Source: Methylomarinum sp964474415
GTDB lineage: Bacteria > Pseudomonadota > Gammaproteobacteria > Methylococcales > Methylomonadaceae
Reading direction: 5' to 3'
Length of the DNA: 14,732 bases
Assembly: GCA_964474415.1 (NCBI GenBank)
Contig: CAYYSO010000052.1
Span: forward strand, 1 to 14,732
The notes below the pieces were generated by a model, which worked only from the letters and a program-made list of their open reading frames with translations, did not search any database and was not told the DNA's origin. This document shows, piece after piece, positions 6,566 to 13,351 of this stretch; position 1 is the stretch's first letter; each line of letters starts with the position of its first letter. The position numbers and the translations under genes are program-made.

Positions 6566-7108
6566 TTATTTTAGTAATGTAAATAAACGCTCCCAATCAA
6601 ATGATGGTCCAGGATCCGTTTTTCTGCCCGGTGCAATATCACTATGACCGGTAATACGTTGTTTATCAAGTTTGGAATATCTTTGCAGTAACAGCTCAAT
6701 GACCTGGGCCAGTTGCTGGTATTGCTGATCAGTGTAGGGCTCAGCTTCAGTGCCTTCCAGTTCAATACCGATAGAAAAGTCATTGCAGCGTTCCCGGCCT
6801 TGATAACGGGATAATCCTGCATGCCAGGCCCGTTTCTGAAAAGGCACGAACTGCACCAGTTCGCCATCCCGCTTGATTAATAGATGTGCAGAAACCTTAA
6901 GCTGCACTACGTTTTTAAAATAAGGGTGCTCAGCCGGATTGAGGCGGTTACAGAAAAGTTGCTCAATATAATGATTGCCAAATTGTTGCGGCGGCAGGCT
7001 GATACAATGAATAACCAGTAGTGAAATATCATCCGGGTCTGGACGTTCATCGTAGTTGGGAGACTGAATCTGCTGAGCAATGTCGATACAATGTTCTTCT
7101 ATGTTCAT
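6566..7108 (-). CDS. ampD: 1,6-anhydro-N-acetylmuramyl-L-alanine amidase
   Basis: Cytoplasmic zinc amidase of 180 aa that cleaves the stem peptide from anhydro-muropeptides during peptidoglycan recycling. In many gammaproteobacteria its loss leads to AmpR-driven beta-lactamase induction. It belongs to the Amidase_2/PGRP fold. Metal ligands line up with E. coli AmpD: H34 in LLVIHC, H155 in ITGHSDIAPGRKTDPGP and D165 in the same block. E116 in GIELEG and K163 fit the catalytic Glu and Lys. The WHAGLSRYQGRERCNDFSIGIELEG block is characteristic of true AmpD. There is no signal peptide, as expected. It is divergent from nadC across 76 bases. Confidence 0.95.
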   Translation of the reverse strand: MNIEEHCIDIAQQIQSPNYDERPDPDDISLLVIHCISLPPQQFGNHYIEQLFCNRLNPAEHPYFKNVVQLKVSAHLLIKRDGELVQFVPFQKRAWHAGLSRYQGRERCNDFSIGIELEGTEAEPYTDQQYQQLAQVIELLLQRYSKLDKQRITGHSDIAPGRKTDPGPSFDWERLFTLLK

Positions 7109-7125
7109 GCACTAAACCTATAAAA

Positions 7126-7154
7126 TCCGCAAATGTAACCGTACCAAGTATAAT
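7126..7154 (+). promoter_or_regulatory. Probable sigma-70 promoter of nadC
   Basis: A perfect TATAAT at 7149-7154 has the weak -35 TCCGCA at 7126-7131, 17 bases upstream. Transcription would start near 7161, 24 bases before the nadC ATG. It lies in the short divergent spacer shared with ampD. Confidence 0.5.
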
Positions 7155-7184
7155 AAGCCAATTAACAATCGATTTTAGTTAATT

Positions 7185-8024
7185 ATGATCACACAGCCTT
7201 CACAACAAGAAATCAGTCTTTATCTCCAGGAAGATATGGGTAGCGGTGATATTACTGCCGGCATTATTCCAGAGACAGTTCATGCCGATGCGACAGTGAT
7301 TACACGGGAGGGTATGGTGCTGTGTGGGCAGGCGTGGTTTAATGCGGTTTTTAAACATCTCAACCCAAGTATTCAGATAAACTGGCTGTTTTCCGAAGGT
7401 GATGATGTAGACAGAGATTCCGTCTTATGTGAATTACAAGGTCCGGCCAGGGCTTTGTTAAGTGGGGAAAGAACTGCGCTGAATCTATTACAAACCCTGT
7501 CTGCAACAGCGACTGTTTCCAGAGCATATGCTAATGCTGTGGCCGCTACCGGTTGCAAGGTGTTGGATACCCGTAAAACTATTCCCGGACTCAGGTTTGC
7601 ACAGAAGTATGCGGTTAGTTGCGGAGGCTGTTTCAATCATCGTATTGGCCTATATGATGCTGTATTAATCAAGGAAAACCATATTATTGCAGCGGGTTCA
7701 ATCGCTAAGGCGATCAAGATTGCCCGGGCGATAACCAATGTACTGGTGGAAGTGGAGGTGGAAGATATGGATGAATTTAAATTGGCTTTGGCTGCGCGAC
7801 CAGACCGCATCATGCTGGATAATTTTTCCATGCAGAATATGCGAGATGCGGCAGCAATGAATGCCGGGGGTGTTGAGCTGGAAGCATCCGGCAATATTGA
7901 CTTGGAAAATATCCGCAGTATTGCAGAAACCGGGGTTGATTATATTTCCATCGGCGCTTTGACCAAAAATATTAAGGCAATCGATTTATCCATGCGTATT
8001 AATCTGGACGGCGAACATGATTAA
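7185..8024 (+). CDS. nadC: Nicotinate-nucleotide pyrophosphorylase (quinolinate phosphoribosyltransferase)
   Basis: Converts quinolinate and PRPP to nicotinate mononucleotide, CO2 and pyrophosphate in de novo NAD synthesis. The 279-aa length is normal. Family motifs appear in order: EDMGSGDITAG (16-26), GERTALNLLQ (94-103), LDTRKTIPGLR (127-137) with the substrate-binding Arg/Lys, KYAVSCGGCFNHRIGLYDAVLIKENH (141-166), the acidic EVEVE strand, IMLDNFS, ELEASGNI and DYISIGALTK. These include the basic residues that bind quinolinate and the Asp/Glu that handle the PRPP ribose. The ATG at 7185 gives the full N-terminal domain; the Shine-Dalgarno sequence is weak. The last 8 bases overlap the next gene, so translation is probably coupled. 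Confidence 0.96.
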   Translation: MITQPSQQEISLYLQEDMGSGDITAGIIPETVHADATVITREGMVLCGQAWFNAVFKHLNPSIQINWLFSEGDDVDRDSVLCELQGPARALLSGERTALNLLQTLSATATVSRAYANAVAATGCKVLDTRKTIPGLRFAQKYAVSCGGCFNHRIGLYDAVLIKENHIIAAGSIAKAIKIARAITNVLVEVEVEDMDEFKLALAARPDRIMLDNFSMQNMRDAAAMNAGGVELEASGNIDLENIRSIAETGVDYISIGALTKNIKAIDLSMRINLDGEHD

Positions 8025-8511
8025 AAATGTCGAACAAATAGTCAAACAAATCAGTCACGGTGTTTATGTGATTGCAGTCAGTAACGGTGAGCGGGAAAAT
8101 GCTTTTACTGCTGCCTGGGTTATGCAGGTGTCTTTTGATCCTTTATTGATGTGTTTCAGTATTAATCCCGCACATTATTCCTATAAATTATTAAAGACAG
8201 GTGGTATTTGCACCATCAATGTGTTGGCTAAACAGCAATATGCCATTGCTGAACATTTCGGCACCTCCGGGCTAAAGGATAAAATGGCCGGTTATCAATG
8301 GCATAGGGCGATAACCGGCGCTCCTGTTTTGTCAGAAAGTTTGAGTTATTTTGATTGCCGCGTGAGTCGCTATGCTGAAGCGGGTGACCATAAGATTGTC
8401 GTATGTGAAGTGGTTGATGCCGGGTTTTTAAATACCGGTGAACTTATGCTGTATAACGAAACCGGTAATCTGGATGGTAGCAATGAAATTTATGCCGGTG
8501 CAGTCGATTAA
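8017..8511 (+). CDS. Flavin reductase domain protein (FMN-binding split barrel)
   Basis: Protein of 164 aa resembling the flavin reductase-like domain family, which binds FMN and either reduces free flavin with NAD(P)H or serves as the reductase partner of a monooxygenase. Typical features are the opening IVKQISHGVYVIAVSNGERENAFTAAWVMQVSFDPLLMCFSINP (about residues 8-52), then KTGGICTINVLA, the AEHFGTSGLKDKMAG block, and GDHKIVVCEVVDAG near 127-140. No signal peptide or membrane segment is seen. The ATG lies inside the end of nadC (8-nt overlap), indicating co-transcription. The substrate or partner enzyme cannot be read from the sequence. The overlap may be only translational economy, or may point to a redox job linked to NAD supply; the latter is speculation. 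Confidence 0.85.
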   Translation: MIKNVEQIVKQISHGVYVIAVSNGERENAFTAAWVMQVSFDPLLMCFSINPAHYSYKLLKTGGICTINVLAKQQYAIAEHFGTSGLKDKMAGYQWHRAITGAPVLSESLSYFDCRVSRYAEAGDHKIVVCEVVDAGFLNTGELMLYNETGNLDGSNEIYAGAVD

Positions 8512-8563
8512 CATAACCTCATTGTCAGTGCCATTCTGTAATCGCCCCTAAGCCACATAATTA

Positions 8564-8592
8564 TCGGCAAAAACAAGAGCATGTAATATAAT
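8564..8592 (+). promoter_or_regulatory. Sigma-70 promoter upstream of the DUF5765-like gene
   Basis: A perfect TATAAT (8587-8592) lies 17 bases after TCGGCA (8564-8569), which matches four of six bases of TTGACA. Transcription would start near 8599, leaving a leader of about 55 nt with a good GGGAGA ribosome binding site (8641-8646). Confidence 0.55.
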
Positions 8593-8616
8593 ACTTACTT
8601 TTTTTAATGTTGATTT

Positions 8617-8628
8617 CAAGTCGACTTG
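8617..8628. promoter_or_regulatory. 12-bp perfect palindrome in the leader of the membrane-protein gene
   Basis: CAAGTCGACTTG is a perfect palindrome with no spacer, more like a dimeric regulator's operator than an RNA hairpin. It lies just downstream of the predicted start site near 8599, where a repressor could block transcription. A second, poorer -35/-10 pair (TTGATT 8610-8615, TTATAT 8633-8638) would place it inside the spacer, but that promoter would leave almost no leader. Confidence 0.35.
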
Positions 8629-8653
8629 GATATTATATAAGGGAGAGATCTCA

Positions 8654-9406
8654 ATGTGTTGGAGTGGAGAGGCGTCAGGCGTTCTGGCCGTTGCAGGCTT
8701 AGCTACTGCTGCCTATGTTGCCTATAAAGGTGAATCAAAAGAATTGTGGATTCCATTAACCTATTTTGCGTTGATGGAGTTATTACAGGCTGCTACCTAT
8801 GTTTATATAGATCTTTGTGATAACCCCAATAATCAGTTGCTGACTCTATTTGGCTATATACACATTGCCTTTCAGCCTTTTTTCGTTAACATGGTGGCGA
8901 TGTATTTCATCCCGGAAAGCGTTAAACTGAAAATAAGAACCACTGTTTATACCATTTGTGCAATGGGTTCAGTAGCGATGCTGGTGAAAATGTTTCCATT
9001 TGACTGGGCTGGCGCCTGTGTAGTGGGTGTGGAAGGATTTTGTGGTACGCAAACCTGTTCGGTTTCCGGGGAATGGCATATTGCCTGGCAATTGCCTCTA
9101 AACGGTTTAATGTCTTCACCAGTTAGTTGGCTGTTTGGTTTTGATTGGGGGTTACATGCCTTTACCTATATTTTAGTGGCTTTCTATATGCCGGTTATCT
9201 ATGGTTCATGGCGTTTTGTTGGTTTTCATTATTTGATCGGACCGTGGATTTCTGATATTACTACTAATGATCCAAATGAATATGCGGCAGTTTGGTGTTT
9301 ATTTTCTATCGCTCTTTGCGTATCGGTAATCAAGACCCCTATCAGAAAATATTTGCATGTCAAAAAGTGGCCTTATTATCAAAGGCAGGTTGCTGATAGT
9401 TTGTAA
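8654..9406 (+). CDS. Multi-spanning membrane protein, DUF5765-like
   Basis: Integral membrane protein of 250 aa with about seven hydrophobic segments. It begins MCWSGEASG, a hallmark start that I associate with the DUF5765 family of unknown function. Other features that look conserved are FQPFFVN (near residue 76), a Cys-rich loop (CVVGVEGFCGTQTCSVSGEW), HIAWQLP, and near the C-terminus YGSWRFVGFHYLIGP followed by TTNDPNEYAAVWCLFSIAL. There is no signal peptide; the N-terminus itself may enter the membrane. The several His, Trp and Cys residues near membrane edges would suit a metal or cofactor site, but nothing proves it. It has its own promoter and follows the nadC pair by 142 bases. Family assignment is from memory of the pattern, so moderately sure; function unknown. 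Confidence 0.75.
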   Translation: MCWSGEASGVLAVAGLATAAYVAYKGESKELWIPLTYFALMELLQAATYVYIDLCDNPNNQLLTLFGYIHIAFQPFFVNMVAMYFIPESVKLKIRTTVYTICAMGSVAMLVKMFPFDWAGACVVGVEGFCGTQTCSVSGEWHIAWQLPLNGLMSSPVSWLFGFDWGLHAFTYILVAFYMPVIYGSWRFVGFHYLIGPWISDITTNDPNEYAAVWCLFSIALCVSVIKTPIRKYLHVKKWPYYQRQVADSL

Positions 9407-9706
9407 ATAAGCGATAGTTCTTAAAAAGCTAAATACTTTTCTTCTTTTTTGCGTGGGTGGTGAAGAACACGTCCTGTAGAACGAAGAAAAGCTTAAAACA
9501 CGCATTTCAAAGCTGTAAATTTTTTGCAGTTTCCTCCATTTTCAGGATGTGCTTAGCACATTGACTTTTGATTATGCGAAGGATAAGGATTTTTATATGC
9601 GTTATTGGGTAAGCATAGCCGTTTGATTGGCAATGGTAATCGAAGAAGTCAACCAGATAGCAGGGTGCGGAACGCACCCTGCTTTAATCAAGAAAAAGCA
9701 AGCAGC
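9407..9706. other. Non-coding region between converging genes
   Basis: About 300 bases without a credible gene. CTTTTCTTC (9436-9444) and GAAGAAAAG (9483-9491) are an inverted pair around 38 bases. ATGTGC/GCACAT (9547-9561) forms a small hairpin with loop TTA. The strong hairpin at 9659-9683 is listed separately. A nine-codon reading frame after AAGGA at 9598 ends too soon to be called a gene. Confidence 0.4.
9659..9683 (-). terminator. Strong hairpin, likely terminator of the SmbP-like gene
   Basis: AGCAGGGTGCG and CGCACCCTGCT form a perfect, GC-rich 11-bp stem around GAA (minus-strand loop TTC), 23 bases beyond the stop of the minus-strand gene. The T-run is poor on both sides (TTTAATC on plus, ATCTGG on minus), so it may work as a 3' stabilising or bidirectional structure. 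The same kind of sequence is also common as an intergenic repeat. Confidence 0.55.
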
Positions 9707-10090
9707 TTAAAGGAGTTTTTTAAGTCCTTCAAAAGCTTTTTCCGCCATACCTAAATGATCTTCACCATCTTGCATATTAGATTTTCTGAATGCTGATCTG
9801 GCTTTTTTCAAATGGGCGTTAGCGCGAGCACGAGCTACGTCAACTTTATCATTGGCGTTAATTTCTTTGCTGGCTTTCAGCGCTGCTTTAACATGGGCAA
9901 TCACTGTTGGTCCATTTTTGCCTTCATCAACAGCTTTAATAGCCATTCCAATATGGCCTAAAACCATATCAATGCCTTGCATAGGACCAAAACAAGTTCT
10001 TCCTGATTCACAGGCAACAGCGGCTGTTGAAAAAGAACCTAAAGAAAGTGCTAATGAGAAAGCAACGATAGCGCTTTTTAATAATTTCAT
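9707..10090 (-). CDS. Small exported SmbP-like helical protein
   Basis: Protein of 127 aa starting MKLLKSAIVAF at the ATG at 10090; that start has GAGG nine bases upstream and gives a proper signal peptide. Upstream in-frame ATGs (for example at 10105) would add a non-signal-like tail. Cleavage after AVA (residues 24-26) would leave Cys27 at the mature N-terminus, with a second Cys at 33. They could form a disulfide, or Cys27 could be a weak lipobox Cys (AVAC). The mature part is amphipathic helices with the spacing of SmbP, the small periplasmic metal-binding protein of Nitrosomonas: DMVLGHIGMAIKAVDEGKNG, IAHVKAALKASKEI, ANAHLKKARSAF, DHLGMAEKAFEGL. Only four His remain, one in each helix, far fewer than in SmbP, so strong metal binding is doubtful. 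Confidence 0.75.
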   Translation of the reverse strand: MKLLKSAIVAFSLALSLGSFSTAAVACESGRTCFGPMQGIDMVLGHIGMAIKAVDEGKNGPTVIAHVKAALKASKEINANDKVDVARARANAHLKKARSAFRKSNMQDGEDHLGMAEKAFEGLKKLL

Positions 10091-10120
10091 AAATGTAAAC
10101 CTCATTGTTGTTATTTTGAT

Positions 10121-10162
10121 TGACATGTCACTGTTAATTGAATATTTAATTAGCCACATGTG
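10121..10162. promoter_or_regulatory. Three adjacent palindromes in the SmbP-like gene leader
   Basis: TGACATGTCA (10121-10130), the near-palindrome 10135-10152 with one mismatched pair (centred on AATATT), and CACATGTG (10155-10162) lie side by side between the predicted promoter and the start codon. Such an arrangement could be an operator for a dimeric regulator. AT-rich DNA gives short palindromes by chance, so this is tentative. Confidence 0.3.
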
Positions 10163-10169
10163 ATGTTCG

Positions 10170-10178
10170 ATTCTAGCA
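10170..10178 (-). promoter_or_regulatory. Extended -10 promoter of the SmbP-like gene
   Basis: On the minus strand TGC-TAGAAT is an extended -10 element (TGN followed by a 5/6 match to TATAAT). No good -35 stands 17 bases upstream, which extended -10 promoters tolerate. Transcription would start near 10163, giving a ~73-nt leader. Confidence 0.4.
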
Positions 10179-10243
10179 TAATTATTATGGATGTTGCATG
10201 TATTCATCCGGCTACACCTTGTCTGATATGACTTTTTTTGAAA

Positions 10244-10426
10244 TCAGTCATCATCCCTTTTTACTACAACTCGCCTATTATTCAATTGATCTATTGATAA
10301 TTTAAATAAAATCGGCGCACAGCAGACAGAGCAATCTTCAAAATACTCCTGTTCTACAACCGAATTATCGATTAAAACATCAATCGTTTCCCCGCAGTAG
10401 GGACAATCAATACTAAGTTCATCCAC
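10244..10426 (-). CDS. CPXCG motif cysteine-rich protein (zinc ribbon)
   Basis: Small protein of 60 aa with CPYCG at residues 8-12 and a second group CSVCC at 32-36, four Cys placed to hold one zinc ion. It matches the widespread CPXCG-motif cysteine-rich family of unknown function. Its start is GTG at 10424-10426; the G of that codon is the last base of the TAG stop of the upstream SDR gene, so the two share one base and translation is likely coupled. The body is acidic (DDISVLIDNSVV-like stretch, YFEDC) and ends in VVVKRDDD. There is no signal peptide or membrane segment. It is the last gene of the four-gene minus-strand run, and no terminator is obvious after it. Confidence 0.88.
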   Translation of the reverse strand: MDELSIDCPYCGETIDVLIDNSVVEQEYFEDCSVCCAPILFKLSIDQLNNRRVVVKRDDD

Positions 10427-11259
10427 TATTGGGCTTTCCTCAAGATTACATCCAGCCAGGCCGCCGGTAACAAGCGTTTTAAATAGCCGAACAAATAGGT
10501 AGGAAAGGTCACATAATAACGAACTTTAGGTTTTTTGGCTTCCAGAGCATGAATTACTTTTTCAGCAACTGCTGTTGCCGGCAGGGTAAATGGAACTGCG
10601 GGACCTTCCTTTTGCAAACGTTCTTCCATGGCCTTGTAAGTGTGTTTATGAAAACTGCTTTCAGCATCAATATTCTTTTTGTACATGGCAAAAGCATTTT
10701 TTCTGAAATGGCTCTCAATGGGACCCGGTTCAATCAAAACAACATCAATATTAGTGCCGTGCAATTCAATGCGCAAGGTGTCAGCTAAGCCTTCAAGGGC
10801 AAATTTGCTGGCATTGTAAGCGCCGCGATAACGCATAGCGACAAAACCCAGAACAGAGCTGTTGAAGATAATGCGTCCATGGCCTTGTTTCCGCATCAAC
10901 GGAATCAATAAGTTATTCAGTTCATGGGGGCCGAAAAAATTAGTTTCAAACTGCTCTTTCAGTACCGCACGTGTTAAATCTTCTACTGCGCCCGGCTGAC
11001 CATAAGCGCCGTTATGAAAAACTGTATCGATTTTGCCGTCAGTCAGTTCGATTAATTCCTGTACCCCTTGTTGAATACTTTGGGAAGACGCCAGATCCAG
11101 AGTTAGTGTTTCAAATCCCTGGTTGCGTAAGCGATCAACATCAGCCGGTTTTCTGGCTGAACAGATAACCCTGTGACCGCGTTTTTTTACTTCAATGGCG
11201 GTACTATAGCCAATTCCAGTGGAACAACCCGTGATAAATAGAGTTTTAGATGTTGTCAT
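10426..11259 (-). CDS. Short-chain dehydrogenase/reductase (SDR), classical type
   Basis: NAD(P)-dependent oxidoreductase of 277 aa. The Rossmann nucleotide-binding motif TGCSTGIG is at residues 10-17, with SARK at 34-37. The fold-stabilising HNGAYG is at 82-87 (Asn83), the catalytic Ser in NSS at 133-135, and the YNASK catalytic pair is Tyr148/Lys152. EPGPIESHF near 187-195 is the usual PG segment. The Arg after the second beta strand suggests NADP preference, an inference. A hydrophobic C-terminal stretch (YYVTFPTYLFGYLKRLLPAAWLD) resembles retinol-dehydrogenase-like SDRs that touch membranes. The substrate is not predictable. Its ATG overlaps the stop of the DUF4124 gene by three bases (ATGA), and its stop touches the CPXCG start. 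Confidence 0.93.
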   Translation of the reverse strand: MTTSKTLFITGCSTGIGYSTAIEVKKRGHRVICSARKPADVDRLRNQGFETLTLDLASSQSIQQGVQELIELTDGKIDTVFHNGAYGQPGAVEDLTRAVLKEQFETNFFGPHELNNLLIPLMRKQGHGRIIFNSSVLGFVAMRYRGAYNASKFALEGLADTLRIELHGTNIDVVLIEPGPIESHFRKNAFAMYKKNIDAESSFHKHTYKAMEERLQKEGPAVPFTLPATAVAEKVIHALEAKKPKVRYYVTFPTYLFGYLKRLLPAAWLDVILRKAQ

Positions 11260-11846
11260 TCTTTTGTCAGTTCTGATTCATTAAAATAAAAACTTTTACC
11301 ACTGCTGCAATCAACCAGAAATACCAATTGCTGTTTTTGACTTTTTATATTCAGCTCATCGGCTTCGACACGTTGGCAATGGCCACTATTTAACGCTTTT
11401 AGCGCTGCCAGACGACGAAACTTTTCAATTTCCGGCAGACGAGGTTCAAATTGCTTAACCAGGGGGGGTAATTTATCTGGGGTATAAGGCGGTATGGCAA
11501 ATGCAGAATATTGCTTGGGGCTGTTTTTAATGAGCGCCTGGGTGATGGCACTTTCAGCCAGCGTGGCTTTTTTTCGCTGCTCTATTTTTTGCGCAAGAAG
11601 TTGCCGTTGCCGTTCCTGTTGTTGTTTTTGCTGTTGTTTTTGCTCTTCATTGAGTTTCTGTCGGTTTTGTTGTTGTGTCAGATCAATTTTAGAGCCGGTT
11701 TTGATATTCATTTCAAATGCCTGCTTTTGTTTTTCGCAGGGCTTGGCTTGATAACTGGTATTACCTGTAGAATCGGTACATTTGAAGACGCCGGCAATGC
11801 TATTGGCGGAAAAAAATGAGGCTAAAATAAATAATGAGACTTTCAT
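11256..11846 (-). CDS. DUF4124 domain protein, exported
   Basis: Protein of 196 aa. The signal peptide (MKVSLFILASFFSANSIAG) is followed directly by the DUF4124 motif: VFKCTDSTGNTSYQAKPC, residues 20-37, with its two conserved Cys likely disulfide-bonded in the periplasm. A long Gln/Lys/Arg/Glu-rich stretch (about residues 58-94) should form a coiled coil. The C-terminal part has another two Cys (in SGHCQRVEA and FLVDCSSGKSF), typical of longer DUF4124 proteins. The ATG at 11846 has AAGG six bases upstream. It lies 37 bases after the peptide-transporter gene and overlaps the SDR gene by three bases, so it is probably co-transcribed. The domain's molecular role is unknown. Confidence 0.88.
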   Translation of the reverse strand: MKVSLFILASFFSANSIAGVFKCTDSTGNTSYQAKPCEKQKQAFEMNIKTGSKIDLTQQQNRQKLNEEQKQQQKQQQERQRQLLAQKIEQRKKATLAESAITQALIKNSPKQYSAFAIPPYTPDKLPPLVKQFEPRLPEIEKFRRLAALKALNSGHCQRVEADELNIKSQKQQLVFLVDCSSGKSFYFNESELTKE

Positions 11847-11883
11847 TTCATACCTTAAGTATCAGAATTAATGGATAACACTA

Positions 11884-13224
11884 TTACTCAGTCCGTTCTT
11901 CATGTAAATAGGTCTTTTCAGTATAGTAGCGAATGACCCATAAAAACAGGCAAGCGGTAATTAACATCAAGCCGCTGAAAAACCAGAAATAATCGGCACC
12001 CGCCAGTTTACTGCTGCCATTATCATTTTGAATAAAAAAATTAACGGCGCTGGTAAACAGATTACCGACGGCGACAGATAAAAAATAAAACGCCATGATA
12101 AAAGATTTCATGGTTTTGGGCGCCTGGGTGTAAGAAAACTCCAGACAGGTAATTGACACCATCACTTCGGCAGCAGTTAATAGGACATAAGCCAGTAACT
12201 GCCAGCTAATGTGTACACTCGCCCCATTATCCAGCTGTGTTTGAATGATTGCTGCAATAGCAAAAGCGATGACGGTAACAAACAGACCGATAGCCATTTT
12301 TTTTAACTCAGTCAATTGCATAATTTTATTTAGCGCCGGATAAATCCAATAAGAAAACAACGGCGCCATCAGCAGGATTAATAAAGGATTGGCAGCCTGA
12401 ATCTGAGAAGGTAGTAATTCCATTCCCAGAATCATACGATCCATTTTTTGTGCCTGTAACACCCAGGAAGAACCTATTTGCTCAAATAAAGCCCAGAATA
12501 CCGCAATAAACAAGTAGATCGACGCCAGTTTGGTTAATGCTGCCCGGCCGGTATGCCCCAAACTTTCACGTACAAAATTCATACCGGCAGGCGGGATATG
12601 TACAAAGCGGTAGCGTCCACTCCGGAATACAATCGTTGCCAACAACATCAATAGGCCGGGAACAGCAAAAGCGACAGATGAGCCATATTCAGCCAGCAGC
12701 CAGGGAATAATTAACATGGCTGCAAAAGCGCCGAGGTTGATGGAAAAATAAAACCAGCCAAACACTTTACTTAATAGATGATGGCTTGATTTGCCGAATT
12801 GATCGCCCAGATGGGAGGACACGCAGGGTTTGATACCGCCGGCACCCAAGGCAATCAGCCCCTGTCCCAATAACAGGCCTATGCGGGTGTCATCAACCGC
12901 CAAAGTAAAATGTCCGACACAATAAAATAACGATAACCATAGAATAGTACGGTATTTGCCCAATATGCCGTCAGCCAGTAATGCGCCAAGCAGCGGCATA
13001 AAATAAACCGCTGAAACAAACAGATGAAAATATCCTTGTGCTTCATTTTTCGACATCACCTCCAATTGACCTTCTGCATTCATCAAATACTGGGTCATAA
13101 AAATAACCAGAATGGCGCGCATACCATAGTAACTGAAGCGCTCAGCAGCTTCATTGACGACGATAAACGGTGTTCCTGGCGGCAGTCCTTTGCCAGCAAT
13201 CGGGGCTGTTTTGTATTGAGCCAT
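11884..13224 (-). CDS. Proton-dependent oligopeptide transporter (POT/PTR2 family MFS)
   Basis: Inner-membrane symporter of 446 aa that would take up di- or tripeptides with protons. The ExxER proton-coupling motif is present at residues 25-29 (EAAER), followed by FSYYG. The second family signature region is GGIKPCVSSHLGDQF, and FYFSINLGAFAAM follows, matching the POT FYxxINxG signature. About twelve hydrophobic segments are seen. At 446 aa it is shorter than the ~500-aa E. coli Dtp proteins, perhaps because the middle linker helices are reduced. It ends KTYLHEERTE. It heads the minus-strand run and is divergent from the MoxR gene. No good ribosome binding site precedes the ATG at 13224. Substrate specificity cannot be read. 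Confidence 0.93.
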   Translation of the reverse strand: MAQYKTAPIAGKGLPPGTPFIVVNEAAERFSYYGMRAILVIFMTQYLMNAEGQLEVMSKNEAQGYFHLFVSAVYFMPLLGALLADGILGKYRTILWLSLFYCVGHFTLAVDDTRIGLLLGQGLIALGAGGIKPCVSSHLGDQFGKSSHHLLSKVFGWFYFSINLGAFAAMLIIPWLLAEYGSSVAFAVPGLLMLLATIVFRSGRYRFVHIPPAGMNFVRESLGHTGRAALTKLASIYLFIAVFWALFEQIGSSWVLQAQKMDRMILGMELLPSQIQAANPLLILLMAPLFSYWIYPALNKIMQLTELKKMAIGLFVTVIAFAIAAIIQTQLDNGASVHISWQLLAYVLLTAAEVMVSITCLEFSYTQAPKTMKSFIMAFYFLSVAVGNLFTSAVNFFIQNDNGSSKLAGADYFWFFSGLMLITACLFLWVIRYYTEKTYLHEERTE

Positions 13225-13274
13225 GTTTTAAAAAAATCTGATTTTTCTAGCTATGAAAATAAATATGCAGTTTA

Positions 13275-13280
13275 TACAAT
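13275..13280 (+). promoter_or_regulatory. Candidate -10 element for the MoxR operon
   Basis: TACAAT (5/6 of TATAAT) lies in the 73-bp divergent spacer. The -35 region is poor. A start near 13287 would leave the ATG at 13298 almost without a leader and favours the ATG at 13352 as translation start. Confidence 0.25.
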
Positions 13281-13351
13281 AGGGAACTTTACATGAAATG
13301 TTTCGTCTGAAGCCCGGTAAATCAAAGCCAAAAAGGAAATTACAGTCAATT

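Noticed and set aside
8610..8638. TTGATT-N17-TTATAT as a promoter with a MerR-type operator in its spacer
   Set aside because: Transcription would start at about 8646, at the ribosome binding site; the TATAAT at 8587-8592 is better placed. The palindrome is kept as a separate feature.
9598..9700. Tiny plus-strand reading frame after AAGGA (MRYWVSIAV then stop, with the frame reopening)
   Set aside because: Nine codons and then a stop; the continuing frame overlaps the 9659-9683 hairpin. No sign that it is a real gene or a clear pseudogene.
11494..11819. Cys/Leu-rich plus-strand reading frames opposite the DUF4124 gene
   Set aside because: They are antisense images of the Gln/Lys-rich coiled coil of the DUF4124 protein; composition is fully explained by that gene.
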